From positions 17,346,551-17,410,550 of the forward strand of contig CM044955.1 in the NCBI GenBank assembly GCA_024516035.1: 64,000 nucleotides of DNA, given 5' to 3'. Under the pieces are notes generated by a model. The model was not told where the DNA came from and did not search any database. It saw only the letters and a list, made by a program, of their open reading frames with translations. Origin of the DNA: Bactericera cockerelli. Its lineage: Eukaryota; Arthropoda; Insecta; Hemiptera; Triozidae. The first letter of the stretch is position 1. Each line of letters begins with the position of its first letter. Position numbers and translations under genes: made by a program. Positions 24,358 to 30,905 of this stretch are shown piece by piece.

Positions 24358-27300
24358 CAGGATTAAAATAAAATAAATGATAACACGTATGAGACGTGTC
24401 CTATTTTCTATAGTTTGTACGCTGGGACGGCTTCAAATTAGGGTATGTGTTCCAAAAAGTCTGGCTGGGGGACTATAAACAGGGAGTAGACCAGCAGTCT
24501 GGCTGGGGGACTATAAACAGGGAGTAGACCAGCATTGACTCGGTTCTGGGGGCCCTTGTCAATTGTTAACCTCCTTGTATAGACAGTGGTAGAAGTGCTA
24601 AGTCATTACTCCACTGTCTGGCTACCATCGTTCACAATGACGCCACCCTATGATGATGATGATAACACGTATGAGACGGGTCCTATTTTCTATAGTTTGT
24701 ACGCTGGGACGGCTTCAAATTAGGGTATGTGTTCCAAATATGACAAAAAAAATAAATAATAATAATAAAAAATTGGGACGGGCGAGTACAAAAATATATT
24801 AAAAATTGCATTATCTGTGCCCACTGGTGGGTCACGTTACAAGGGAAATTGAAGAAAAAACGTGACCCACCGGTGGGCACGCCATATCATACGTGTTAAG
24901 AAAAAGTGCCATTGACGCTGGCTCATTGAAGTTCAATGCAATGTTCATAAACCATGACACTACACGTTCTGGGCGTTCAAAGGGTGAATTATATTTAATC
25001 CTATTTTTACATCTATCGACAATCCCCCTAAAAGTACAAAAGATATTGTACTTCAAGGGGATTGTAATGAAAAAAACTGTAGAATGAAAATAAATCAACT
25101 TATTATTATTAGTAAGGTAATCAATGGTAGAGTTTCCTGCGAATGGAGGGTAAAACCCCCGTCGTGATATGAGCATGGCAGTTGAAAGCGACGTTAAACC
25201 CCACTTAAAAAAAAACAGTAAAAACCAACTTCATTACAACATAATATTATGTACGTACCAAGTAGAATCCTAAGTGGAAAGTGCAAAACACGGTGCTTAT
25301 GATTTTTTTTTTTTTTTTTATTTTTTTAAGTGGGGTTTAACGTCGCTTTCAACTGCCATGGTCATATCACGACGGGGGTTTTACCCTCCATTCGCAGGAA
25401 ACTCACAAACCTGCTACTCACATTGACCTCACCCAGCCTGAGTGGGGCCGGGAAAAGCCAGCGTCACGAGAATTAGAATTTGAATGGTCACCCATCCAAG
25501 TCTTAACCTCGCTGGATGTCGCTTAACTTCGGTGTTCTGAAGGGAACCGGTGTATTCAACATGCCATCGACGCTGGCTTGATTTATTTTTACTTTCTTTA
25601 TCCTATAGAAAGGAAAGTAATGGAATCACCGAAAATTTTCGATAGTGAGTTTTCAATGCCAAAACACGTTTTAGGGTCTCCAGAGCCTAAATCCAAAGTT
25701 TCAGCCATTGTTCCGTGTGTCTATCTGTCTGTCTGTAAACAGGATATATCAAGAACGGCAGAAGCTAGAGACTTGAAATTTGGCTCAGAGGTGATAAATG
25801 TATAGAGGAGGACGCAGCATGAAACTTTTGGAAAAAATCAGTGCCACCGGTGGCCGCTTTTTAACAGAATTTGGTGGTTCTGGCTAAATAGTAAGAGTAT
25901 GAAATTTTCATGGGAACAAGTTTTTATTTAAATAAAAAAAACATTGGGGTTTGTCCCGAATATTTTTTTCATATCTTGAACTTTTTGGTACCCGACTCTA
26001 ATTACCGGTATTTTGGGAGGGTCCACCTGGACTAACTTTTTTATTATTTATCCTAGATGTGGGTTGTGACATATCAATTTATAGATTTTTTGAGGTTCTG
26101 AACACGAATTTGATAACCATTTTTTATCTTAAAGAACCTTTTAGTTTAAGGTAAAAAATGGATTAATAACACGTAAAATAGTCACGTTTTTAAAGCTAAA
26201 TCACATTTTTTCTCGAAATTTGAAGTGACCTATCAATTCAAAGTGAGAAAGTTTTAGGCAAGGGTCTGAGGTTTCATTTGACACATTGATAGCGAATTTC
26301 TGTTGAGCCGTTCTTGAGCTACGCCAAGTAAGGTAAAAATATGGATGGGTAACACGTAAAATAGTCACGTTTTTAAAGGTAAATGACATTTTTTCTCAAA
26401 ATGTGAAGTGGCGACTGATCAATTCAAAGAGATAAAGTTCTAGGCAAGGATCTGAGCTTTCATTTGACACATTGATAGCGAATTTCTGTTGAGCCGTTCT
26501 TGAGCTACGCCAAGTAAGGTAAAAATATGGATGGGTAACACGTAAAATAGTCACGTTTTTAAAGGTAAATGACATTTTTTCTCAAAATGTGAAGTGACGA
26601 CTGATCAATTCAAAGAGATAAAGTTCTGGGCAAGGATCTGAGCTTTCATTTGACATATCGATCGCAAAATTCTGATGAGCTGTTCTTGAGCTTCGCCGGG
26701 TAAAGACAAAATATTCAAGTTTTTTGACACATTCTCTCTCCATGTGTTAGTGTGTGTGTGTGTGTTTGTGTGGTGTGTGTGTGTGGTGTGTGTGTGTGTG
26801 CTGTTTGTGTGTGTGTGCTGTTTGTGTGTGTGTGCGTGTGTGTGTCTGATGGGCTGGCCAAGCGGCGCGCCGTTTACACCTGCCGCGGCGGGTGTAACTC
26901 GCTAGTAATATTATTATTATTATACTATTTGGGCCCCCCCCTGACGAAAATCCTGGATACGGCCCTGACGTTGACCTACTTGACCTAGGCTTCATTCCAG
27001 AAAGTAATCGGCCACAACGAGGACCCTGGCCTATAGTGCCAATACTCTACAGCTCTACACCCTGGTACAGCATATGGACAATTTTCGGGACTCCTTTGTG
27101 GCCGCTTACATTCAATAGCATGGTCAGATAATTTTACGATGAAATTGATGAGACCAAAATTCAGGGAATAAACAACTATCGTCCATTAGAACCATACTGA
27201 CCATTATAAGCTTAGTATAGCCAGCGTCGATGGCATGTTGAATACACCGGTTCCCTTCAGAACACCGAAGTTAAGCGACATCCAGCGAGGTTAAGACTTG

Positions 27301-30300
27301 GATGGGTGACCATTCAAATTCTAATTCTCGTGACGCTGGCTTTTCCCGGCCCCACTCAGGCTGGGTGAGGTCAATGTGAGTAGCAGGTTTGTGAGTTTCC
27401 TGCGAATGGAGGGTAAAACCCCCGTCGTGATATGACCATGGCAGTTGAAAGCGACGTTAAACCCCACTAAAAAAAAAAAAAAGCTTAGTATGAAGGAGTT
27501 TTCCCAGAAAGAGCAACACTGTCTACTCGGGGAAATGCGCAGGAAATGAAAAGGTTAATTATGTTTCTATTGCATTTATACAGAAAATACCAGATCAATG
27601 CCCCTCGTACCTGCAACGGCAACTTGGACCATTCATTCCAACAAAACCCTTATCAGCAAGAAAATTACTACGTTATTTGACAACATGATTAAAATTGAAT
27701 TATAACACCATCATAATAATTTGTAATTTAATCATTAATGTAAATTTTCGATAAAAAGAATCCAATACATAAACTGTGATTATTAATTAGCTATTATAAA
27801 CAGACACGTCTTATTTACGTTATTGAAATACACAAGGCCATACCTCCAGTGGAATTTCTTTTACTTTAGCTTATCAAGTAAACTTGTGCCATAGATAGAA
27901 TGTATATCAGGTCATATTCTCGTACATGAGGCAATTATTTTTTTTTAATACGATTAATCAGAATTGCGTTTTCAAATCAAAACGTAGGTGGGTGGGAATA
28001 GCATCATTTCCAATGCATTGTGAAGTGAGGTGAACCTAGAGTGTAGGCATATGATACGGTGGTAACAAGTTACGCGGGTTTGAAACCGAGCCAAATAGCC
28101 AGCGTCGATGGCATGTTGAATACACCGGTTCCCCTCAGAACACCGAAGTTAAGCGACATCCAGCGAGGTTAAGACTTGGATGGGTGACCATTCAAATTCT
28201 ATTTCTCGTGACGCTGGCTTTTCCCGGCCCCACTCAGGCTGGGTGAGGTCAATGTGAGTAGCAGGTTTGTGAGTTTCCTGCGAATGGAGTGTAAAACCCC
28301 CGTCGTGATATGACCATGGCAGTTGAAAGCGACGTTAAACCCCACTTAAAAAAAAAAAAAAAAAAAAAAAAAACCGAGCCAATCTCTTGATGAATTTGAG
28401 GAAACATTTGTGTACAGAATTATTTTGATATATCATGAGGTACAAAAAGCGCTTTTTGTATATTTGATTTCTGTTCTAAGAATGATGATTATTGACTATG
28501 CATTCTCAATGCTTGTGACATAGCATTGCATCACGGTGATCGCGAATGTTTCGTTTACCTCTTGCGGTGTTCACGGTCACCACTAGGTCTGTTTTCATTA
28601 CCACATTTTTTTTTTAAACAACATTTCTATTTATTTGACAAAGGTAAATTATTACAATAAAAAATAATAGGAAGGTATACCCGTCTTCAAAGTTAAAAAC
28701 TGTGAAGAAGTGCCTTTTCACGCAAGGAACTCCCAGGACCCGAAAACTCACCACCATCGAGGTGACGCCTCTACACCAGATGAGCATGATCTGCACAATG
28801 ACCCCGGAGAGAGCACACACCACTACCACTGGCTTGTACCTGAGCCAATCAGTGATGAGGAACACAAACACCAGCTCCACCATCGAGGTGTATGTGGACA
28901 CCGGGAATATCACCTGGTTTACCTGGAATAATGTGTCACTCATTTATTTATGATATTACGTGGACACCGGGAATATCACCTGGTTTACCTGGAATAATTA
29001 GTCACTCATTTATTTATGATATTACGTGGACACCGGGAATATCACCTGGTTTACCTGGAATAATGTATCACTCATTTATTTATGATATTACGTGGACACC
29101 GGGAATATCACCTGGTTTACCTGGAATAATGTATCACTCATTTATTTATGATATTACGTGGACACCGGGAATATCACCTGGTTTACCTGGAATAATTAGT
29201 CACTCATTTATTTATGATATTATGTGAACACCGGGAATATCACCTGGTTTACCTTGAATAATTAATCACTCATTTATTTATGATATTGACGGTTAAGTTT
29301 TTAAATACACCGACCTCAGTAGCTTGATCGATAAGGCGGCGGACTTTTAACCTGGAGGTCGGTGGTTCAAGTCCCGGTTTCAGCGTAGATTTAGTAAAGA
29401 GAGTTTGAGTAGTTGTGATATCACGAAAGTGATTAACACAAATATGAAAAAAAATACATTATTAAATATACGTATTTAAAAATTAATGGGTACCTATACA
29501 AAATATATTGGTCTTAACCCTTATCTTGGCAGAGAATTTCAATTTTTAATTTATTATCCGCGATTATTGGATAGTTGGATGGAAGGATGATTATTGGAAG
29601 GTTGGATGGAAGAGCTCTATCCTGCCACTTTAAATAAAGCGTTTAAAAATTGAAATAATTTTAAATGTTCTGTGGAAGAAAAAATGCTTTAGGATTAATT
29701 TTTGGCCAATAGAGTAAAAAAAACTGATAATAGAAAATACGGACAGAAATTCTTACATCACATCATAAGTAGGTAGGTACATAGTCTTTTGAACATAACA
29801 CGAAAAAATTAAAGACCACGAAAAAATATAATAAAAAAACAATTTTACTCAACTATAATAATCCTTTCTTAATATTAGAAATTGGAAGTATTATTGTGTA
29901 CAATTATGTAAAAAAAGGTATTTTTTGCCTCTGATTTCAATTTTTTTTTTCATATTTCTGGACGTTTCATAACTTCCTGAGTAACTTTGATTTTATTATA
30001 TCTGTCGATGTCGGTCTGTTAAATACATTCCTTGTAACGCACAAATTTCAGAAACTACTGAACGGATTTCGACGAAATTTTGTTCACATATTTAAGATGG
30101 TCCCATTTTAAATTAATCAACTTCGCACTAACGGTTCCTGGCGATAGAGATCATGCGCCTGACGTCTAACTTTTTACTTCTACGCTTATATCTCGGGAAC
30201 CACACACCCGATTTTGATTAAATTTTGTAGCATACCTATGAGTATTAGTGTTTTACACAGTGCATTTATAATTATCTTTAAATAAAATATGATTGGGGTC

Positions 30301-30772
30301 TGATAATTAAGAAAATTCGAAATTATACACAAAAAAGGTCTATGTAGGAAAAACGGTACTCTACCATATAAAACAAATTTGAAGAAAAACAAGTGATTTA
30401 GTATAAAATATCGAATTTGCCAAGTGTATACGATGTGAACCACTCACCAGGAAGTATTGTGTCTATAATTGGCAGTACATTTTCTAACGGAGAAGTGGCG
30501 AAATTTTACCACACTTGTTACAGAAATGTAGAATTTCAATTTCAAGACAAGATTTTCAACAAAGTAAGGAAAACTGAAAAGATCTGTTTGGCTCAACAAT
30601 ATTTTCAAAGGAATTCCTCAAGAAGAAAAGTTCAGTTCTTTCCTACCTGTTCATTTGTGAAGTTCATCCTAGGTCCCGTGAGGTATTGGATAATGTACGG
30701 ATCTTCAGGGCGGAATTCCTTGAAGAATCCAAACATCCCAATCCAAATGGACAACTTGACCCAAGGTTCCAT
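10394..30772 (-). CDS. SLC19-family thiamine/folate-type transporter, nine coding exons
   Basis: Nine exons were joined by hand: 30772-30647, 28922-28752, 24260-24047, 18927-18766, 15381-15248, 13621-13531, 12809-12617, 11348-11207 and 10513-10394. All junctions are GT-AG and the phases agree; the total is 1353 bases, 450 codons plus TAG. Landmarks match SLC19A1-3: GFFKEFRPEDPY in the first membrane segment, TDWLRYKPVV, EVAYYTYIYAKVD, QVTSYMRGA, WSVWVALCTC, and SYALVFGVNSF near the end. The length is close to the usual 480-500 residues, with about 12 membrane segments expected. The family imports thiamine or reduced folate at the plasma membrane; the substrate cannot be settled here. An N-F-T glycosylation motif follows the first segment (about residue 37). 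The introns carry numerous SINEs and foldback elements. Confidence 0.9.
10862..10985 (+). mobile_element. SINE 3' body fragment
   Basis: This is the shared SINE body, with 'tgggtgaagttagtgtgggtagctgg', 'atggagggtaaaa' and 'gacgttaaaaccaaata' in order and no recognisable head. The same body occurs at 47150-47260 and in inverse orientation at 14895-15225. Confidence 0.6.
11207..11348 (-). CDS. SLC19-family gene, exon 8
   Basis: The acceptor is ctgctttcag and the donor GTAGGT. It encodes EIAKHIKPDSYALVFGVNSF, which parallels the conserved (M/K)xRYALVFGVNTF block near the C-terminus of SLC19 transporters. In-phase 2, out-phase 0. Confidence 0.9.
11436..11571 (+). mobile_element. tRNA-derived SINE (ACCTCAG family)
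   Basis: It has the head with 'gatcgataaggcagcgga', B-box GGTTCAAGTCCCGG, and the tail with 'gatatcacgaaagtgatt'. It is a close relative of the copies at 9346, 12365 and 29311. Confidence 0.8.
12365..12504 (-). mobile_element. tRNA-derived SINE (ACCTCAG family)
   Basis: Full-length on the minus strand, with B-box GGTTCGAGTCCCGG and the palindromic tail. It is followed immediately at 12505 by a 23-24 bp tandem repeat. Confidence 0.8.
12505..12603. repeat. Tandem repeat, about 23-24 bp x 4
   Basis: Four copies of an AT-rich unit containing 'tatattttataggataaa', ending 13 bases before the SLC19 exon 7 donor on the minus strand. Confidence 0.85.
12617..12809 (-). CDS. SLC19-family gene, exon 7
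   Basis: The acceptor is atttccag and the donor GTAAGT. It encodes a membrane-rich section starting SASAAFMFGKIVLDW and ending GTLYHVQMTVA, corresponding to segments 9-10 of the family. In-phase 1, out-phase 2. Confidence 0.88.
13531..13621 (-). CDS. SLC19-family gene, exon 6
   Basis: The acceptor is atttcag and the donor GTAAGT. It encodes FMSYVQLLWETVDKD, then VTQYNGAIEAAYTLT, which parallels NYTQGLWE...YNGGVEAVSTL of mammalian SLC19 proteins. In-phase 0, out-phase 1. Confidence 0.9.
13675..14030. mobile_element. Foldback MITE-like element, 356 bp
   Basis: The ends are inverted copies: cccggatcccactgagtgcaacatttt at the left against aaaatgttgcacacacagggatcccgg at the right. Two inner hairpins are visible (about 13828-13930, arms ggggcggg-type and gcgagacaca / tgtgtctcgc). 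A related end sequence sits at 39982-40005. No coding capacity. Confidence 0.7.
14797..14870 (-). mobile_element. tRNA-derived SINE remnant
   Basis: A diverged minus-strand head ('gagctactgaggtcag') with the ACCTCAG-family features but a degraded B-box. Confidence 0.4.
14895..15225 (-). mobile_element. tRNA-derived SINE with long conserved body
   Basis: On the minus strand: tRNA-like head with B-box near 'gagatcgatccccggtcgg', a body containing 'aggctgggtgaggttaatgtgggtagctgg' in parts, 'atggagggtgaaacccccgtcc', 'ggcgttaggaagggcatccagcc', and a tail of 'agaagaag' repeats. A second copy is at 32980-33336. The long plus-strand open frame inside (14970-15170) is an artefact of the repeat. The head lies just outside SLC19 exon 5. 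Confidence 0.8.
15248..15381 (-). CDS. SLC19-family gene, exon 5
   Basis: The acceptor is cttgcgcag and the donor GTAAGT. It encodes a soluble stretch, then FLWTDFKFAF and YVVKWSVWVALCTCLYYQ, which parallels the segment 7 region (WSVWWALSTCGYFQ) in mammals. In-phase 1, out-phase 0. Confidence 0.92.
15486..15610 (+). mobile_element. tRNA-derived SINE (third family)
   Basis: Head 'gtagctctgtggtcaagaggtcgccggttcgaaaccc' has tRNA-like A and B boxes (GGTTCGAAACC). The tail 'catttgggattttgaccacataataat' recurs at 19300 and in part at 23900. Confidence 0.65.
16538..16720 (+). mobile_element. tRNA-derived SINE
   Basis: Head with 'ttggtagcgtgctcgac' (A-box-like) and 'gggttcgaatcctgg' (B-box); the tail contains 'gatcttcatgacgaccagacgacccc'. 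It is probably a SINE and not a functional tRNA, as no acceptor stem pairs cleanly. Confidence 0.55.
16858..16975 (+). mobile_element. tRNA-derived SINE
   Basis: A-box TGGCCAAGTGGG and B-box GGTTCGATCCCC are well formed. The body is like that of the copies in the 1-2051 palindrome. Confidence 0.65.
17642..18030. mobile_element. Foldback MITE, 389 bp
   Basis: Inverted ends of about 80 bp: 17642-17724 against 17951-18030, starting ccccaaaaacaccacttcg and ending cgaagtggtgtttttgggg. The inner part has a second inverted pair (atggcggtcg / cgaccgccat). The termini resemble those of the foldback element at 43241-43577. Confidence 0.8.
18055..18180 (+). mobile_element. tRNA-derived SINE (fourth family)
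   Basis: Contains 'ggtagcgtggggatccgctggttcacatccc', the same head as the SINE at 23790-23990. B-box diverged. Confidence 0.55.
18431..18732. repeat. Tandem repeat, 78-79 bp x about 3.8
   Basis: Units start at 18431, 18510, 18588 and 18666, each with 'ggctatgaaataaa', 'gtgaatcactcatctt' and 'acagtcatatgtatatacc'. The array lies in SLC19 intron 4 and ends about 33 bases from the exon 4 donor. Confidence 0.9.
18766..18927 (-). CDS. SLC19-family gene, exon 4
   Basis: The acceptor is ctgttatcag and the donor GTCAGT. It encodes the end of segment 6 (MICAFFWALGLPSVPRSLYF) and the start of the large cytosolic loop, rich in Ser, Pro and Asn, as in the family. In-phase 1, out-phase 1. Confidence 0.88.
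19586..19626. repeat. Perfect 19-bp hairpin
   Basis: Two 19-base arms (19586-19604 and 19608-19626) pair perfectly around a 3-base loop. The arm sequence (agtcccattacgc) belongs to a repeat also seen at 9240, 30890 and 40645. Confidence 0.85.
19690..19800 (+). mobile_element. tRNA-derived SINE, 5'-truncated
   Basis: Retains the B-box GGTTCGATGCCC and the 'cattgaacgcacggtgacctgg' segment of the family in the 1-2051 palindrome; the A-box is lost. It is preceded by a (ctata)n microsatellite. Confidence 0.55.
20533..20889. repeat. Direct duplication of about 150 bp
   Basis: 20533-20682 recurs at 20740-20889 with few changes; an (aag)/(A)n tract separates the two. Both end in 'cttgacttttctgttttcac'. 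Confidence 0.8.
20875..20986 (+). repeat. 112-bp direct repeat, left copy
   Basis: Identical by eye to 23339-23450. It abuts the inverted-LTR element directly. Confidence 0.9.
20987..23338 (+). mobile_element. LTR-retroelement remnant with inverted LTRs
   Basis: The right LTR (22727-23338) begins TGTTACG and ends CCGAAACA, and is preceded by a polypurine tract (aaagaagggaaaa, 22713-22725), as in gypsy or BEL-type elements. The left LTR (20987-21590) is present in the opposite orientation and near-identical, which a normal integration does not give. Between them lie a perfect 39-bp hairpin (21668-21706 / 21721-21759) and a short coding fragment. No gag, protease, reverse transcriptase or integrase is present. 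The whole is flanked by 112-bp identical direct repeats. Confidence 0.75.
21632..22138 (+). pseudogene. Retroelement coding fragment, possibly env-like C-terminus
   Basis: A 168-codon frame; the part before about 21760 runs through the hairpin and is unlikely to be native. The rest has an N-W-T glycosylation motif, amphipathic Lys/Ile/Leu repeats and one strongly hydrophobic segment (about residues 112-125) followed by a short basic tail. It lies just ahead of the polypurine tract. That layout fits the C-terminal part of an envelope-like protein of an insect LTR element, but no diagnostic motif was recognised. Broken; no complete gene is present. Confidence 0.35.
23339..23450 (+). repeat. 112-bp direct repeat, right copy
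   Basis: Identical by eye to 20875-20986. Confidence 0.9.
23642..23786 (-). CDS. Partial duplicate of SLC19 exon 3 (possible alternative exon 3b)
   Basis: It encodes the last 48 codons of exon 3 (from VDPQYFQQVTSYM to the NDLTLA end) and keeps the same donor (GTGAGA) and flanking intron. It differs from exon 3 at six bases, all synonymous. The homology stops at 23789, where a tRNA-type SINE begins. An AG lies directly before the first codon, so the exon would be phase-compatible with both exon 2 and exon 4; whether it is used is unknown. Alternatives are a recent dead duplicate or two haplotypes joined in assembly. Confidence 0.5.
23790..23990 (+). mobile_element. tRNA-derived SINE (fourth family)
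   Basis: Head 'agtcaagtggttaacgcgctagtctgg', with the 'ggttcggatccc' B-box and a tail containing 'gaccacataatac'. It separates the two exon 3 copies. Same head as at 18055. Confidence 0.65.
24047..24260 (-). CDS. SLC19-family gene, exon 3
   Basis: The acceptor is ggtcccag and the donor GTGAGA. It encodes EVFYGTMMSTEVAYYTYIYA, the QVTSYMRGA block and SQVLLIGNLMTINQLNDLTL, that is, membrane segments 3-5. In-phase 0, out-phase 1. Confidence 0.93.
24380..24739. repeat. Direct repeats around 24.4-24.7 kb
   Basis: About 77 bases at 24380-24456 recur at 24663-24739. Between them is a 2x tandem repeat of 'gtctggctgggggactataaacaggg' (about 24460-24533). Confidence 0.8.
24816..24888. repeat. Hairpin with 22-bp arms
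   Basis: gtgcccactggtgggtcacg pairs with cgtgacccaccggtgggcac around a short AT-rich loop, with a single mismatch. A second small hairpin (caatccccct.../...aggggattg) follows at about 25019-25068. Confidence 0.7.
25117..25216 (+). mobile_element. 5S-type SINE, 3' fragment
   Basis: The terminal ~100 bases of the 5S-derived SINE (gaatggagggtaaaacccccgtcgtgata through the A-tail), 5'-truncated. Confidence 0.8.
25303..25577 (-). mobile_element. 5S rRNA-derived SINE
   Basis: Full-length on the minus strand, with T-rich left end (A-tail) and the 5S-like head at 25490-25577. See the copy at 27220 for details. Confidence 0.85.
25590..26040. repeat. Interspersed repeat with 'aggatat.tcaagaacgg' core
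   Basis: Shares 'aacaggatat', 'tcaagaacgg' and 'agctagagacttgaaatttgg' with 59225-59285, and downstream 'ctaactttttta.ttatttatcctagatg.gg.ttgtgacatatc' with 54915-54970 and 59540-59600. An old, AT-rich, non-coding interspersed family. Confidence 0.6.
26168..26710. repeat. Tandem repeat, about 183-186 bp x 3
   Basis: Units start at 26168, 26351 and 26537, each beginning aacacgtaaaatagtcacg and containing 'tttcatttgaca' and 'gttcttgagct'. The third copy is more diverged. Confidence 0.85.
26747..26847. repeat. (TG)n microsatellite
   Basis: About 100 bases of imperfect TG repeat with TTG and GGT interruptions. The open frames across it are artefacts. Confidence 0.9.
27220..27480 (+). mobile_element. 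5S rRNA-derived SINE with target-site duplication
   Basis: The first ~90 bases follow insect 5S rRNA: gccagcgtcgatggcatg, then acaccggtt, caccgaagttaagcgaca, and cttggatgggtgacc, which includes the A-box and C-box of the 5S internal promoter. The body has 'ccactcaggctgggtgaggt', 'gaatggagggtaaaacccc' and 'gcgacgttaaacccca', then an A-tail. It is flanked by AAGCTTAGTAT at 27208-27218 and 27481-27491, which marks target-primed insertion. Confidence 0.92.
28098..28370 (+). mobile_element. 5S rRNA-derived SINE with target-site duplication
   Basis: Near-identical to the copy at 27220. Flanked by AAACCGAGCCAA at 28083-28094 and 28371-28382. A recent insertion in SLC19 intron 2. Confidence 0.92.
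28752..28922 (-). CDS. SLC19-family gene, exon 2
   Basis: The acceptor is ttattccag and the donor GTGAGT. It encodes VNQVIFPVSTYTS, then ITDWLRYKPVVVVCALSG, the most typical block of the family's second segment. Phase 0 at both ends. Its first 29 bases and its acceptor are repeated five more times just upstream. Confidence 0.93.
28894..29289. repeat. 66-bp tandem repeat x 6 across an intron-exon junction
   Basis: Units start at 28894, 28960, 29026, 29092, 29158 and 29224. Each contains the 5' end of SLC19 exon 2 and its 3' splice site (minus strand). Copies differ by one to a few bases. Confidence 0.95.
29311..29445 (+). mobile_element. tRNA-derived SINE (ACCTCAG family)
   Basis: Full head with B-box GGTTCAAGTCCCGG and palindromic tail; it sits directly after the 66-bp array. 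Confidence 0.8.
30030..30420 (+). repeat. Interspersed repeat (also at 37510-37900, reversed)
   Basis: Shared blocks include 'aacttcgcactaacggttc', 'catgcgcctgac', 'cgattttgat.aaattttgta' and 'aagtgatttagtataaaat'. Diverged, non-coding. Confidence 0.65.
30647..30772 (-). CDS. SLC19-family gene, exon 1 (start codon)
   Basis: ATG at 30772-30770 is followed by MEPWVKLSIWIGMFGFFKEF and RPEDPYIIQYLTGPRMNFTN, the first membrane segment and the diagnostic F(F/L)K(E/x)(F/L)RP motif of SLC19 transporters, then donor GTAGG. This ATG is chosen because the motif lies at the usual distance. A 5' UTR intron is possible, as an AG lies 5 bases upstream of the ATG context. Confidence 0.9.
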
Positions 30773-30905
30773 TCTGCCTGTTTATCAAGTGACCAAAGAG
30801 GAAACCTTTATCACTGCGACTGGTCGCATTGCACTGTGGCCACACTTCCCCGCTTCGAAGAGCTTTATTTATACTGTCAGCTCTTGACAGGCAGTCCCAT
30901 TACGC

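Noticed and set aside
25117..25577. CRISPR-like or functional 5S rRNA gene
   Set aside because: The 5S similarity covers only the first ~90 bases and is followed by a SINE body and A-tail; no spacer-repeat pattern exists anywhere, as expected for an animal genome.
26752..26988. Val/Cys-rich frames across 26747-26990
   Set aside because: They are translations of a TG microsatellite.
28892..29227. 111-codon plus-strand frame of 22-residue repeats
   Set aside because: It is the opposite strand of the 66-bp tandem array at the SLC19 exon 2 junction; the period happens to be a multiple of three.
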